A DNA stretch of 64,000 nucleotides. Source: Rhodococcus sp. OK302. GTDB lineage: Bacteria; Actinomycetota; Actinomycetes; Mycobacteriales; Mycobacteriaceae. The notes under the pieces are model-generated. The model ran no database searches. It had not been told where the DNA came from and saw only the letters and a list, made by a program, of their open reading frames with translations. A program made the position numbers and the translations under genes. Where the stretch lies: NCBI RefSeq assembly GCF_002245895.1, contig NZ_NPJZ01000001.1, positions 2,454,501 to 2,518,500 of the forward strand, in the 5' to 3' direction. Positions 9,838 to 18,464 of this stretch are shown piece by piece (position 1 is the stretch's first letter; every line of letters starts with the position of its first letter).

Positions 9838-10937
9838 TGTCGGGAACCCTCGACGTCTCCCGTCGGGTCCCTCGGGGTTGGGTAGACAACGCGGTCCGGC
9901 TGATCGAGGCCGATGCCCAGCGGAGCGCGGACACCCACCTCTTGCGGTACCCGCTACCGAGTAGTTGGAGCGTCCAGCTCTATCTCAAAGACGAGTCGAC
10001 ACACATCACCGGCAGTCTCAAGCATCGTCTTGCACGGTCACTTTTCCTCTACGCGATCTGCAACGGTTGGGTTACCGAAAACACGCCTGTTATCGAAGCT
10101 TCGTCGGGATCGACAGCAGTCAGCGAGGCGTACTTCGCGAAGTTGCTGGGTCTCGATTTTGTCGCTGTGATGCCGGCGAGTACCAGTCCGGCCAAGGTTG
10201 CGTTGATCGAAGCGCAGGGCGGCCGTTGTCACTTCGTCACGGACCCTTCGTCGATCTATTCGGAATCTCATCGTCTCGCCCGTGAGTTGGGTGGGCACTA
10301 CATGGATCAGTTCACGCACGCCGAGCGTGCAACGGATTGGCGCGGAAACAACAACATCGCGGAATCGATCTTCACTCAGCTCGAGCACGAGGAACATCCG
10401 GTGCCGGATTGGGTTGTCGTGGGAGCGGGCACGGGTGGAACCGGGGCCACGATCGGTCGCTTCCTGCGCTATCGCAAGTTCGACACAGGTCTGTGTGTGG
10501 TCGATCCGGAACATTCGGTGTTCTTCGACGCGTGGAGCGCGGGTGACCCGTCGATCGTCGGAACCCGTGGATCTCGGATCGAAGGCATCGGCCGTCCGCG
10601 CGTCGAACCGTCTTTTGTCGGTCAGGTCGTTGATCGGATGATCAAGGTGCCGGACGCAGGTTCCGTTGCCGCCGCACGACACGCCAGCGCGGCATTGGGG
10701 CGCAAAGTGGGCGGTTCGACGGGAACTAACCTCTGGGGCTCCTTTGCGTTGATTGCGGAGATGATGGCGGCCGGTCGTAGCGGAAGCGTCGTCACGCTGC
10801 TCTGCGACGGCGGCGAGCGTTATTCGGGCACGTACTACAACGACGAGTGGGTTGCGTCCGAAGGGATCGATCTCGAGGGTCCGACGGCTGTGCTGGACGA
10901 GTTCATACGTTCGGGAATCTGGGCGCCCAACGCCTGA
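9834..10937 (+). CDS. cds1: PLP-dependent cysteine synthase-like enzyme (Cds1-type cysteine desulfhydrase)
   Basis: 367 residues of the beta-family of PLP enzymes. GSLKHRLA carries the lysine that would bind PLP (about residue 63), [10 protein letters not shown] is the substrate loop, and [13 protein letters not shown] is the phosphate-binding glycine loop. Overall it resembles mycobacterial Cds1 (Rv3684), which degrades L-cysteine to pyruvate, ammonia and H2S, more than CysK or CysM. Activity is inferred from this resemblance only. A second in-frame ATG follows the first directly. A perfect 13-bp hairpin lies 4 bp after the stop, so this ends the DUF4229-cds1 transcript. Confidence 0.8.
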   Translation: MMSGTLDVSRRVPRGWVDNAVRLIEADAQRSADTHLLRYPLPSSWSVQLYLKDESTHITGSLKHRLARSLFLYAICNGWVTENTPVIEASSGSTAVSEAYFAKLLGLDFVAVMPASTSPAKVALIEAQGGRCHFVTDPSSIYSESHRLARELGGHYMDQFTHAERATDWRGNNNIAESIFTQLEHEEHPVPDWVVVGAGTGGTGATIGRFLRYRKFDTGLCVVDPEHSVFFDAWSAGDPSIVGTRGSRIEGIGRPRVEPSFVGQVVDRMIKVPDAGSVAAARHASAALGRKVGGSTGTNLWGSFALIAEMMAAGRSGSVVTLLCDGGERYSGTYYNDEWVASEGIDLEGPTAVLDEFIRSGIWAPNA

Positions 10938-10941
10938 TCTC

Positions 10942-10971
10942 ACACAAACCTACGCAACCGTAGGTTTGTGT
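10942..10971. terminator. 13-bp hairpin terminator after cds1-like gene
   Basis: Arms at 10942-10954 and 10959-10971 are perfectly complementary (ACACAAACCTACG / CGTAGGTTTGTGT) with a 4-nt loop CAAC. There is no long T-run, only TATCGTCTTG after it. It sits just after the stop at 10937. It also covers a GTG (10968) that would extend the next gene, which argues against that start. Confidence 0.75.
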
Positions 10972-11012
10972 ATCGTCTTGTTCGAAGGGCATTCTCGAAC
11001 GACGGGCGGATC

Positions 11013-11750
11013 ATGGACAGTCCAGAGGTTTCACTCGGCAACTACGAAGCCGTGTACGAGTACTACCGGGCGCATCAACAGAATCGGTGGGCGGCCAAAC
11101 TTGCCTATGCCGCACTGGCGCTGAAGTATCGGCCGCGGATCACCTACGCGCCCGGTGCCGAAGCGGCGTTGGCGGCACTGCTGGAGCGTCGGACGCAACT
11201 GGTCGTCGCGGTCAATCACCTTACGGAGAGTGACCAATTCACGCTTGCGGCGACGGCGTGGCGTACACCGCTGCGTCGGATGATCGGGCGCACGCGGGTT
11301 CTGGCCAAGGACGAACTCTTTGTCGATCCGGCGCAGCGCAAGAAGGTCGACATGATGGGCAGTATCCCGGTTTTTCGCAGCAAGAACCACGGCCTCCGCG
11401 CGGTGTCGGAAGCGGGCCGCGTGATGATGGATGTTGCCGCCGAACGTTTGAATCGCGGGGATTGTCTCGCGATCTTCCCCGAAGGAACGTGCAACGTCGA
11501 GGACCCGAAAACGCTTCAACACGTCAACAGTGGAATCGGCCATATCGTCTCGCGGGCCGAGAAGCTGGGGTGCTCTCCGGCTCTCGTGTCGATCGGAATC
11601 AGCTACGGTTCGGTCGTCGGAAACGTCAAGCGTGCAAGTGTTTTCGTCGGAACGCCGGTGGTCGATCTGGGTGGGAAGCCGATGGATATCGCTCGCGTCG
11701 TACAGGGCGATCTGCAGCACGCAGTTGACGGAGCAGTGGCGAGCTACTGA
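11013..11750 (+). CDS. lysophospholipid acyltransferase family protein (PlsC-type)
   Basis: 245 residues from the ATG at 11013. It has the glycerolipid acyltransferase motifs: NHLTESD (H-x4-D, His about residue 69 and Asp 74) and FPEGTCN near residue 154, which binds the acceptor phosphate. Such enzymes acylate lysophosphatidate or related lipids at the inner membrane face. Which acceptor is used here cannot be told from sequence. A GTG 15 codons upstream is also in frame but lies inside the preceding terminator hairpin. The gene is followed closely by a YvlD-like membrane protein gene. Confidence 0.85.
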   Translation: MDSPEVSLGNYEAVYEYYRAHQQNRWAAKLAYAALALKYRPRITYAPGAEAALAALLERRTQLVVAVNHLTESDQFTLAATAWRTPLRRMIGRTRVLAKDELFVDPAQRKKVDMMGSIPVFRSKNHGLRAVSEAGRVMMDVAAERLNRGDCLAIFPEGTCNVEDPKTLQHVNSGIGHIVSRAEKLGCSPALVSIGISYGSVVGNVKRASVFVGTPVVDLGGKPMDIARVVQGDLQHAVDGAVASY

Positions 11751-11782
11751 TCCGATCGGTCGAAATGTGTCAGCATTCAGAC

Positions 11783-12163
11783 ATGACATTTCTGGCACGT
11801 CTCATCGTCAACGGAATTGCTATCTGGCTCGCGTCCCTGTGGGTCACCGGCATCACTATCGAAACCAAGCAGGACGACACCTGGGGAACCGTCCTGGTCA
11901 TTGCCGTTATCGCGTTGATTTTCACGATCGTCAACGCTCTGATCAAGCCGGCCTTGAAGTTACTGTCGTTGCCGCTGTTGATTCTGACGCTCGGCTTGTT
12001 CACCCTGGTAATCAACGCGCTGATGCTCCTGCTGACCGCGTGGCTGTCGACGTCACTGGACGCAGGATTGCACATCGACGGTTTCTGGACCGCTGTTTGG
12101 GGCGCTCTGATCATCTCGATCGTGAACTTCGTTCTCGGCGCATTGGTGCCCGACCGGGACTGA
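11783..12163 (+). CDS. phage-holin-superfamily/YvlD-like membrane protein
   Basis: 126 residues with four predicted transmembrane helices and the typical features of YvlD-type proteins: an N-terminal helix (LIVNGIAIWLASLWV), the central NALIKPALKLLSLP and a C-terminal helix ending FVLGALVPDRD. The family is annotated under holin IV-like superfamilies but is found in ordinary bacterial chromosomes; some members affect envelope stress resistance. I started at the ATG at 11783 (MTFLARL) because it begins the first helix; an in-frame ATG 18 bp upstream is an alternative. The stop abuts the stop of the convergent menA gene with no spacer. Confidence 0.8.
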   Translation: MTFLARLIVNGIAIWLASLWVTGITIETKQDDTWGTVLVIAVIALIFTIVNALIKPALKLLSLPLLILTLGLFTLVINALMLLLTAWLSTSLDAGLHIDGFWTAVWGALIISIVNFVLGALVPDRD

Positions 12164-13033
12164 TCAAGACACGCTGAGCGCAACCGCCGTCGCGGCACCC
12201 CAGACAAGCATGGCCAGTCCGGTGTCGCGCAGCGCCGGAATCAGGGCCATTCCCTGACCACCGGTGCGTAGTGGTGCGTTAGCTCGGATTGCCAGCGGCA
12301 ACGCGAGCAGTCCGAGCAACGCCCACGGGGTTCGAAGAATGAGTAGTAGCGTCGCGATGAACGGCACTGCCAGCAGAATGATGTGCAGCACACGAGTTCT
12401 GGCGTCGCCGAGACGAACTGCGAGGGTGATCTTGCCCGACTCCGTGTCCGTCGGAATGTCGCGCAGGTTGTTGGCAACCAGCACGGCACTCGAGAAGGAA
12501 CCGATGGCCACGGCACCGGCCAATCCGGCCAGATCCACGCGCTCGGCTTGCACGAACTGGGTTCCCAGCACAGCGATCAGACCGAAGAAGATGAACACGG
12601 CGATCTCACCGAAACCGCTGTAACCGTAAGGCTTCTTGCCGCCCGTGTAGAACCAGGCGCCGATGATGCAGAACACGCCGACAGCGACCAGCCACCAGGC
12701 TGTCGTCGCTGCCAAAGCGAAGCCCGCCACTGCGGCGATCGCGAAACAACCGATCGCGGCCGCTTTCACCGATCCGGGGCTCACCAGCTTCGATCCCACC
12801 AATCGCAACGGGCCGACACGATCGTCGTCGGTGCCGCGGATTCCGTCGGAGTAGTCGTTGGCGAAGTTCACGCCGACGATCAAGGCCAAGGAGACGACCA
12901 ACGCCAGGAGTGCCTTCCACCACACCGCGAGGTCCAGCGATGCGGCAGCGCCGGTGCCGACCAGCACGGGTGCAATCGCATTCGGGAGGGTGCGCGGCCT
13001 CGCGCCTTCGATCCATTGAGCAGCTGTAGCCAT
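12164..13033 (-). CDS. menA: 1,4-dihydroxy-2-naphthoate polyprenyltransferase
   Basis: 289-residue membrane protein of the UbiA family with about eight to nine transmembrane helices. [17 protein letters not shown] holds the first aspartate-rich motif, which binds the Mg-diphosphate of the prenyl donor, and [10 protein letters not shown] is the second. The enzyme joins 1,4-dihydroxy-2-naphthoate to a polyprenyl chain, giving demethylmenaquinone. The donor is probably made by the polyprenyl synthase at 38431-39480. The gene is divergent from the SARP-type regulator with only about 37 bp between their starts, and a TTGCAC-T-GTGCAA palindrome lies in that gap. Confidence 0.95.
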   Translation of the reverse strand: MATAAQWIEGARPRTLPNAIAPVLVGTGAAASLDLAVWWKALLALVVSLALIVGVNFANDYSDGIRGTDDDRVGPLRLVGSKLVSPGSVKAAAIGCFAIAAVAGFALAATTAWWLVAVGVFCIIGAWFYTGGKKPYGYSGFGEIAVFIFFGLIAVLGTQFVQAERVDLAGLAGAVAIGSFSSAVLVANNLRDIPTDTESGKITLAVRLGDARTRVLHIILLAVPFIATLLLILRTPWALLGLLALPLAIRANAPLRTGGQGMALIPALRDTGLAMLVWGAATAVALSVS

Positions 13034-13043
13034 GTAACGATCT

Positions 13044-13056
13044 TTGCACTGTGCAA
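13044..13056. promoter_or_regulatory. palindrome TTGCAC-T-GTGCAA in the menA/SARP divergent gap
   Basis: A perfect 6-bp inverted repeat around one base lies 11 bp upstream of the menA start and 14 bp upstream of the chosen start of the regulator gene. The half-site TTGCAC also occurs in the direct repeats before the DrrAB exporter (18152-18190). This suggests that one protein, possibly the adjacent regulator, acts at both places. That is inference. Confidence 0.45.
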
Positions 13057-13070
13057 TACGATTGAATGCG

Positions 13071-16000
13071 GTGGATCAGGACAAGGCTCGAGACGTGGTG
13101 GACATAGGGTTGCTCGGCGCTGTCTCGACCAGAACCGGCGACCGTTTGGTTGCGTTGCCCGGGCCACGGGCGCGGGCGCTGCTCACTGCCTTGGCTCTCG
13201 TTCCCGGTCGGCCGTGTCCGGCGCAGAACCTCATCGAGGACATCTGGGGCTCCGACCCGCCGCGTTCACCGATGAATGCTTTGCACACGCAGGTTTCGCG
13301 CTTGCGGTCCGCGTTGCCGGAAGGCTCGGTGGAGGTTACGGCTGCGGGCTATCGGCTCACAGGGCCGCGAGATCGAGTGGACCTCGCCCGGGCGCAGGAC
13401 GCGCTTCACGGCGTTCGCGTCGACACAGATTCCCGAGAGTCGTTGAGGATAGTCACCGCGGCCCTGAGTTTGTGGCGGGGGAGCGCCGGAGATGACGTCG
13501 TCGGAGTGCCGGGGGAGCAGCTGGCTTCGACCGCATCGCGCCTGCACGACGAGCTTTCCGCAGTGAGACTGCAGGCGCTCCTGAATCTCGGTGACTTCTC
13601 CGATGCACTTCCGGTTGCGCAAATCCGTCACTCCGGCAACCCTTTTGACGACGCGGCCGCTGGGGATCTGATGCGGGCGTTGGCCGGCTTGGGTCGCACC
13701 AACGAGGCGCTCGAGGTGTTCGCGGCGTTCAAGGCGCACCTGGCCGATCGCTTGGGGGGCGATCCGTCCCCCGGATTGGTCGAGCTGAATGCGGCGCTTC
13801 TGAGTACGCCGCTTCCGGGTGCGACGTCTGCTCCGGTGCGGAGCAGACGGGCCATCGGTCTACGTGCAGCACCCAACGCATTGCTCGGTCGTGACAGCGA
13901 TATCGACAACGTCGAGGAGTTGCTCTCGCGTTCGCGTGTGGTGACAGTTCTCGGTCCGGGTGGAGCGGGAAAGACCCGTCTGGCACAGGAATTGGGGTTG
14001 CGTGCGTCCACTCGCACCTCGGTGGCGTTGGTCGAACTGGCAGCGCTGCGCAGCAGTGACGACGTCATCGCAGCCATCGGCGCGACACTCGGTATCAGTG
14101 AATCCGACTTGGCGCCAGGCCGATTGACAGTCGGGCGAACGCATTCGGCACGTGAGCGCCTTGCCGAAGCACTGTCGGCCGGGCCGATGACGCTCATTCT
14201 CGACAACTGCGAGCATGTGATCGGTGCTTGTTCGGACATCGTCGCAGAACTGATTGCGGCCGGTGGTCAGTTGACCGTCCTGGCGACCAGTCGATCGCCC
14301 CTGATGATCAGTGCCGAAGCCGTGTATCCGTTGCCGCCGTTGGTTATCGACGGCAATGCCGGATCGGCAGTGGAGTTGTTCTCGGCCCGCGCCCGTGCCG
14401 TGCGACCCTCCGTACGCCTGGACGCGGAAACCGTCGGAAAGCTGTGTACGACACTCGACGGCTTGCCGTTGGCCATTGAATTGGCGGCGGCGCGAGCCCG
14501 CACGATGAGTGTCGAGGAAATCTCCGCGCGCTTGAGTGATCGTTTCGAGTTGCTTCGATCCGCAGACCCGACGTCCCCGGATCGGCATCGCACACTGCAC
14601 GCCGTCATCGACTGGAGTTGGAATTTGCTGGGGGCCGAGCATCGAGTGGCGCTCGCTCGACTATGCCGATTCCCCGCAGGTTTCACCTTGGCGTCGGCTG
14701 AGGCGGTTGCCGAATGGGGACAGTTGGCTGACGTCGCCGACGCAGTCGAAGCGCTGGTCAATCAATCATTGCTCTCGGTAGTCGACACGTCGAACGGGCT
14801 GCGCTATCACATGCTCGAGACGGTTCGGGAATACGGCGAGGAGCAACTGGCGGCGCTGGGTGAGGGAGCGGAAGTTCTTCGGCGACTGAACCAATGGGCC
14901 GTCGATATCGCTGCGGACGCGCGGAAGCGTTCACGGTCCGACCAGGTTCGGCTTGCCGCCGAGATCGACGAGGAACATGACAATCTCCTGGCAGTTCTGC
15001 GGTGGGCAGTTGAACGCGGCGACGCCGCGATCGTGGCGAATGTCTTTCCGGTACTGGGATTACTGTGGGCGATCCGAGGTTCACATTCGGAAGTCGCGAA
15101 CTGGGCACCCAAGGTAGTCGAGGCTACGAACAACGATGATTTGGCCGACGTCAATGCCGAACTGGTCGCGATGACATTCATGATGGTGGCCATGCACCTG
15201 CTCTTCGGGGCAATCACGAGGGATCATGCCCGTGCCCGTCTGCGTCTGCGAAAGATCCTGCGCGAGAGGGACGATCTGGCGCCGACGTTCGTGTTCCTGA
15301 TCCGGTTGATTGTCGGCCCGCAATCCGGATATCGGGTGGCGCGGTTGGTGGCCGAGGGCATGCGTAGTCCGGATATCGAGACACGGATGGCAGCACTCGC
15401 GATCCGGGCGAACCTGCGCGAGAACCTCGGCGATCTGCGCGGCGCACTCGGTGACTCCGAGGAACTTTTGCGGTACGCCCGCGAAATCGGGGACGAGTGG
15501 GGTGTCGCCATGGCCGCTCAGCAGGTGGGTTCGGTGCACAGTCAATCCGCGCGGTACATCGAAGCCGTCGCGTTCTACTCGATGGCAGCAGCGTCCACAG
15601 AACGGCTCGGCGCTCACGAAGAGGCATTGCAGCTCATCAGCTTTCAAGCCGGCGCACTGATTGCGGGCGGCGATACCGTCGGCGGACGTGCGTTGCTGGA
15701 TCGAATTCGGCCGGCATTGGCATTGCCGGGTGGGAGTGCCGGTATCGAGAACGCTCCGCGGCGTGCTGCGCTGTTCGCCAGTGTTGCCGAGGCTGATCTG
15801 GCGGAAGGGCACGTCGAACTCGGACTAGGTCACTATCGGGAGGCTCTGGAACTGCTCGGCAGTGAGGTCGAGAATGTGTACGGAGATCCGTTTGTCGTTC
15901 TGCTCAGCGCGGCAGCGGTGTGCGCACACGCGGTGCACGGAGAGTCTGCGTCGATGGCTGATCGGGTGCGCCGGATGAGCGAATCCAGCGTGATCACGTT

Positions 16001-16295
16001 GAACCCCCACGGATATGTGGATCTACCGCTCGCCGGTTCGGTCGCAGCGGCTGTCGGTGCCTACGATTTGTGTACCGGACACGTGAGCCGCGGAACGGAA
16101 TTGTTGGCACTGGCCGTCAAAATGCCGGGGCGACAAGACTTCGTCTCGCTGCACCACGGACGTCTGGCGGCCTTTGCCGTCGGAATCGTCGGGGAAGACC
16201 GGTGGCTCGTAGAAACCGATAAGGTCTCCGGCCTCTCACGACGAGCGGTCCGCGAAGCAGTTCTGGCTGCGCTTCGCGGACCGCTGGAAAACTAG
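13071..16295 (+). CDS. large SARP (BTAD) - NB-ARC/AAA - TPR transcriptional regulator, AfsR-like
   Basis: 1074 residues from the GTG at 13071. The N-terminus is an OmpR-type winged helix (about 1-85; [32 protein letters not shown]). The bacterial transcriptional activation domain follows (about 90-240). A P-loop NTPase begins near residue 295 ([10 protein letters not shown], Lys301; LILDNCEH as Walker B; TSRSPL sensor), then helical TPR-like repeats to the end. The layout is that of AfsR-type SARP regulators, which often activate secondary metabolism or export. The gene is divergent from menA and convergent with the drrAB-like exporter, whose promoter carries SARP-type repeats. A TTG at 13044 is in frame but lies inside the palindrome. 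Confidence 0.88.
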   Translation: MDQDKARDVVDIGLLGAVSTRTGDRLVALPGPRARALLTALALVPGRPCPAQNLIEDIWGSDPPRSPMNALHTQVSRLRSALPEGSVEVTAAGYRLTGPRDRVDLARAQDALHGVRVDTDSRESLRIVTAALSLWRGSAGDDVVGVPGEQLASTASRLHDELSAVRLQALLNLGDFSDALPVAQIRHSGNPFDDAAAGDLMRALAGLGRTNEALEVFAAFKAHLADRLGGDPSPGLVELNAALLSTPLPGATSAPVRSRRAIGLRAAPNALLGRDSDIDNVEELLSRSRVVTVLGPGGAGKTRLAQELGLRASTRTSVALVELAALRSSDDVIAAIGATLGISESDLAPGRLTVGRTHSARERLAEALSAGPMTLILDNCEHVIGACSDIVAELIAAGGQLTVLATSRSPLMISAEAVYPLPPLVIDGNAGSAVELFSARARAVRPSVRLDAETVGKLCTTLDGLPLAIELAAARARTMSVEEISARLSDRFELLRSADPTSPDRHRTLHAVIDWSWNLLGAEHRVALARLCRFPAGFTLASAEAVAEWGQLADVADAVEALVNQSLLSVVDTSNGLRYHMLETVREYGEEQLAALGEGAEVLRRLNQWAVDIAADARKRSRSDQVRLAAEIDEEHDNLLAVLRWAVERGDAAIVANVFPVLGLLWAIRGSHSEVANWAPKVVEATNNDDLADVNAELVAMTFMMVAMHLLFGAITRDHARARLRLRKILRERDDLAPTFVFLIRLIVGPQSGYRVARLVAEGMRSPDIETRMAALAIRANLRENLGDLRGALGDSEELLRYAREIGDEWGVAMAAQQVGSVHSQSARYIEAVAFYSMAAASTERLGAHEEALQLISFQAGALIAGGDTVGGRALLDRIRPALALPGGSAGIENAPRRAALFASVAEADLAEGHVELGLGHYREALELLGSEVENVYGDPFVVLLSAAAVCAHAVHGESASMADRVRRMSESSVITLNPHGYVDLPLAGSVAAAVGAYDLCTGHVSRGTELLALAVKMPGRQDFVSLHHGRLAAFAVGIVGEDRWLVETDKVSGLSRRAVREAVLAALRGPLEN

Positions 16296-16300
16296 TTTTC
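16287..16300. terminator. short perfect palindrome between convergent SARP and drrB genes
   Basis: GAAAACTAGTTTTC is a perfect 14-bp palindrome that includes the stop codon of the regulator gene and ends 3 bp before the stop of the convergent permease gene. It is followed by TTTTA on the plus strand. It may act as a weak bidirectional terminator. The stem is AT-rich and short, so this is uncertain. Confidence 0.35.
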
Positions 16301-16302
16301 TT

Positions 16303-17124
16303 TTACGTCTTGCGCATGTACATCCGCACGGTGAGCGGTGCCATCACCGCCACGATCACGGCGGCGCCCACCAGGGACCACACGACGTGAATGCCGAAGT
16401 GACCGTCATTGGCCAGTTCGCGGACTGCGGTCACCAGGTGTGAGACGGGGTTGGCGTTCACGAACTTCTGAAGCCAGCTCGGCATGGTGGCAGGATCGAC
16501 AAACGCGTTGGACAGGAACGTGAGCGGGAACAGTACGAGCATCGAAACACCCTGCACCGTAGAAGCTTTGTTCATCATCACTCCCATCAGCGCGAAGATC
16601 CAACTGATCGAGAACGCGCAGACCATCACCAGGATCGCGGCCGACAGAATGCCCACAGCTCCACCGGCGGGGCGGTAGCCCATCGCAAAACCGACGATGA
16701 ACGTGATGGTTGTCGCGATGCCGTACCGCACGACGTCGGCAAGCAAAGCACCGGACAGGGGAGCGATGCGCGCAATCGGCAGAGACTTGAAGCGGTCGAA
16801 CACACCCTTGTCCATGTCTTCACGTAGCTGAGTGCCGGTGACGATGGAACCGGTGATCACTGTCTGAACCAGGATACCGGGGATGATCGTCGGCAAGTAG
16901 GCCGTGACATCGCCGGCGATGGCACCGCCGAAGATGTACGTGAACATCAGCGTGAAGATGATGGGCTGAATGACGACGTCGAACAACTGCTCCGGATTGT
17001 GCTTGATCTTGAGAATTCCGCGATACGCCATGGTGAAGGTATTCGCGAAGCTCTGCTCGAGACTGATTCGCCTCGGAACCTGGTCGGTGACCGGAGATTG
17101 GGGAGTGGTCAGCGTAGTGGTCAT
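16303..17124 (-). CDS. ABC-2 type transporter permease (DrrB-like)
   Basis: 273 residues with six transmembrane helices, of the ABC-2/DrrB group. Visible features are the cytoplasmic N-terminus, the early TMAYRGILKIKHNPEQLF segment common in this group, and the MLVLFPLTFLSNAFVDP stretch followed by PVSHLVTAVRELAN. It would form the membrane channel for the ATPase encoded just upstream, with a 4-bp overlap. DrrAB-type exporters move hydrophobic compounds such as anthracyclines or lipids (phthiocerol dimycocerosates in mycobacteria). The substrate here is unknown. Confidence 0.9.
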   Translation of the reverse strand: MTTTLTTPQSPVTDQVPRRISLEQSFANTFTMAYRGILKIKHNPEQLFDVVIQPIIFTLMFTYIFGGAIAGDVTAYLPTIIPGILVQTVITGSIVTGTQLREDMDKGVFDRFKSLPIARIAPLSGALLADVVRYGIATTITFIVGFAMGYRPAGGAVGILSAAILVMVCAFSISWIFALMGVMMNKASTVQGVSMLVLFPLTFLSNAFVDPATMPSWLQKFVNANPVSHLVTAVRELANDGHFGIHVVWSLVGAAVIVAVMAPLTVRMYMRKT

Positions 17125-18128
17125 GCGGGAATCCGATCGGAGTCGTTGTCGGAATCGGCGTCGTTACGGCTACCGTCTTCGGGCTGATGCCCGGTGATGG
17201 TCAGGAACACTTCGTCCAAACTGGGCTTTTGTACGTTGATCTCGTCCACGGCGATGCCGCGTTCCCGCAGGCGAATCAGCAGGTCAGCGGTGACGGACGG
17301 ATCGCTCATCGGAGCGGTGACCCGGCCGACCTCGGGAGTGACGGCAACCTCGACGCCCAGCATCGACGCGATGATCGACCGGGCTTCCTCGGTGCGATCC
17401 CGCTCCACCAACTTGAGGTGCAAGGAGGAGATGCCGACCGAAGCCTTGAGTTCGTCGGCTGTGCCGTTCGCGATCACACGACCGCGATCGATCACCGCGA
17501 TCCGATCGGCGAGCTGGTCCGCTTCGTCGAGGTACTGGGTGGTGAGCATGACCGTCGACCCCTCGGCGACCAGACGGCGGATCGTCTCCCACATCTGAGC
17601 GCGAGTTCGCGGATCGAGGCCGGTGGTGGGCTCGTCGAGGAACAGCAACGGCGGGCGGGCAATCAGGCTGGCGGCCAGATCGAGGCGTCGACGCATACCG
17701 CCGGAGAAGTTCTTGAGCGGCTTCGTGGCAGCGTCGGTCAGGTCGAACTCCTCGAGAAGTTCGAGCGACTTCTTGCGAGAATCTTTGCGGCTCAAGCCGA
17801 GCAACCGCGAGAAGATCACCAGATTCTCGGTGGCGGTCAGGTCTTCGTCCACTGAGGCGTACTGCCCGGTCACTCCGATCAGCGACCGAACAGCAGTCGG
17901 CTCGCGGCTAACGTCGTGGCCGAAGATTCGGGCCTCCCCGCCGTCGGGGCGCAGGAGTGTGGCGAGCATGCGGACCGTGGTGGTCTTGCCTGCTCCGTTG
18001 GGACCGAGAACTCCGAATACCGTGCCGGTGGGAACGGTGAGGCTGACGCCGTCGACGGCGCGGTGCTCGCCGAACTTCTTGACCAGGCCCTCGGCTTCGA
18101 TGGCAAAAGGCGAAGCTGTGTGGTTCAT
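17121..18128 (-). CDS. ABC transporter ATP-binding protein (DrrA-like)
   Basis: 335 residues from an ATG at 18128. The N-terminal ATPase domain (about 10-230) has Walker A GPNGAGKTT, the DrrA-type stretch GVTGQYASVDEDL, the signature FSGGMRRRLDLA, Walker B LLFLDEPTTGLD and TTQYLDEADQL for the H/D-loop region. The C-terminal ~100 residues include the daunorubicin-resistance regulatory domain ending with QKPSLDEVFLTITGH. An in-frame start 10 codons further upstream exists, but a TAGGCT-like -10 (CAGGCT, 18141-18136, minus strand) would start the transcript at about 18128-18129, giving a leaderless mRNA from the chosen ATG. Four SARP-type repeats lie directly upstream. Confidence 0.92.
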   Translation of the reverse strand: MNHTASPFAIEAEGLVKKFGEHRAVDGVSLTVPTGTVFGVLGPNGAGKTTTVRMLATLLRPDGGEARIFGHDVSREPTAVRSLIGVTGQYASVDEDLTATENLVIFSRLLGLSRKDSRKKSLELLEEFDLTDAATKPLKNFSGGMRRRLDLAASLIARPPLLFLDEPTTGLDPRTRAQMWETIRRLVAEGSTVMLTTQYLDEADQLADRIAVIDRGRVIANGTADELKASVGISSLHLKLVERDRTEEARSIIASMLGVEVAVTPEVGRVTAPMSDPSVTADLLIRLRERGIAVDEINVQKPSLDEVFLTITGHQPEDGSRNDADSDNDSDRIPA

Positions 18129-18151
18129 GGTGTAAAGCCTGACAGAGTGCG

Positions 18152-18190
18152 CTTGCATATGCCTTGCACGGAACTTGCGGGCTCTTGCAC
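18152..18190 (-). promoter_or_regulatory. four CTTGC direct repeats at 11/11/10 bp spacing before drrAB (SARP-type operator)
   Basis: CTTGCA at 18152, CTTGCA at 18163, CTTGCG at 18174 and CTTGCA at 18184 (plus-strand reading). Copies two and four share the longer CTTGCACGGAA. The one-helical-turn spacing and the position about 10 bp upstream of a TAGGCT-like -10 element (CAGGCT, 18136-18141) match known SARP operators, which are heptamer direct repeats with 11-bp periodicity overlapping the -35 region. The repeats and spacing are seen directly; binding by the neighbouring SARP-type protein is inferred. Confidence 0.65.
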
Positions 18191-18464
18191 GGAAATTTCA
18201 GTGAGGAGCATCCCATTCAGTTGGATGGGCCGAAAGGGCCAGTTTTGTGGCCTTGATCAGGACGAATCGTAACATTGCGTTATGCCCCGTAATGGAAATT
18301 TTGTGAAACCTGCCACAAACCGACGTGCGCTCAAATACGCTGCTGCCAAGTTGGACGGCATGGCGGTTCCGCGACCGAACGCGAGTGGATAAATCGCAAC
18401 TCGGTCGGAGCAGGCCAGGGCATGGCGTCCGAGACGTAGCAATCAACACGCAAAGGACGCGTTC
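18191..18464. other. intergenic region between divergent drrA and the ABC binding-protein gene
   Basis: The gap between the two starts is 336 bp. Its left part carries the CTTGC repeats listed separately. The remainder (18191-18464) should hold the promoter of the binding-protein gene, with an AAGGA ribosome-binding site at 18453-18457 before the GTG at 18465. The stretch around 18268-18310 is AT-richer (CGTAACATTGCG, GGAAATTTTGTG), but I see no clear -35/-10 pair, hairpin or coding region in it. Confidence 0.5.

Noticed and set aside
10968..11012. GTG at 10968 as start of the PlsC-type gene
   Set aside because: It lies inside the 13-bp terminator hairpin of the upstream gene and adds residues that are not part of the domain.
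11783..12163. Holin-type annotation as a sign of a prophage
   Set aside because: YvlD-like proteins share the superfamily name but are chromosomal; no phage structural, integrase or lysin genes nearby.
12383..13495. 370-codon plus-strand frame over menA
   Set aside because: Overlaps menA antisense and the regulator gene in another frame; no recognisable domain.
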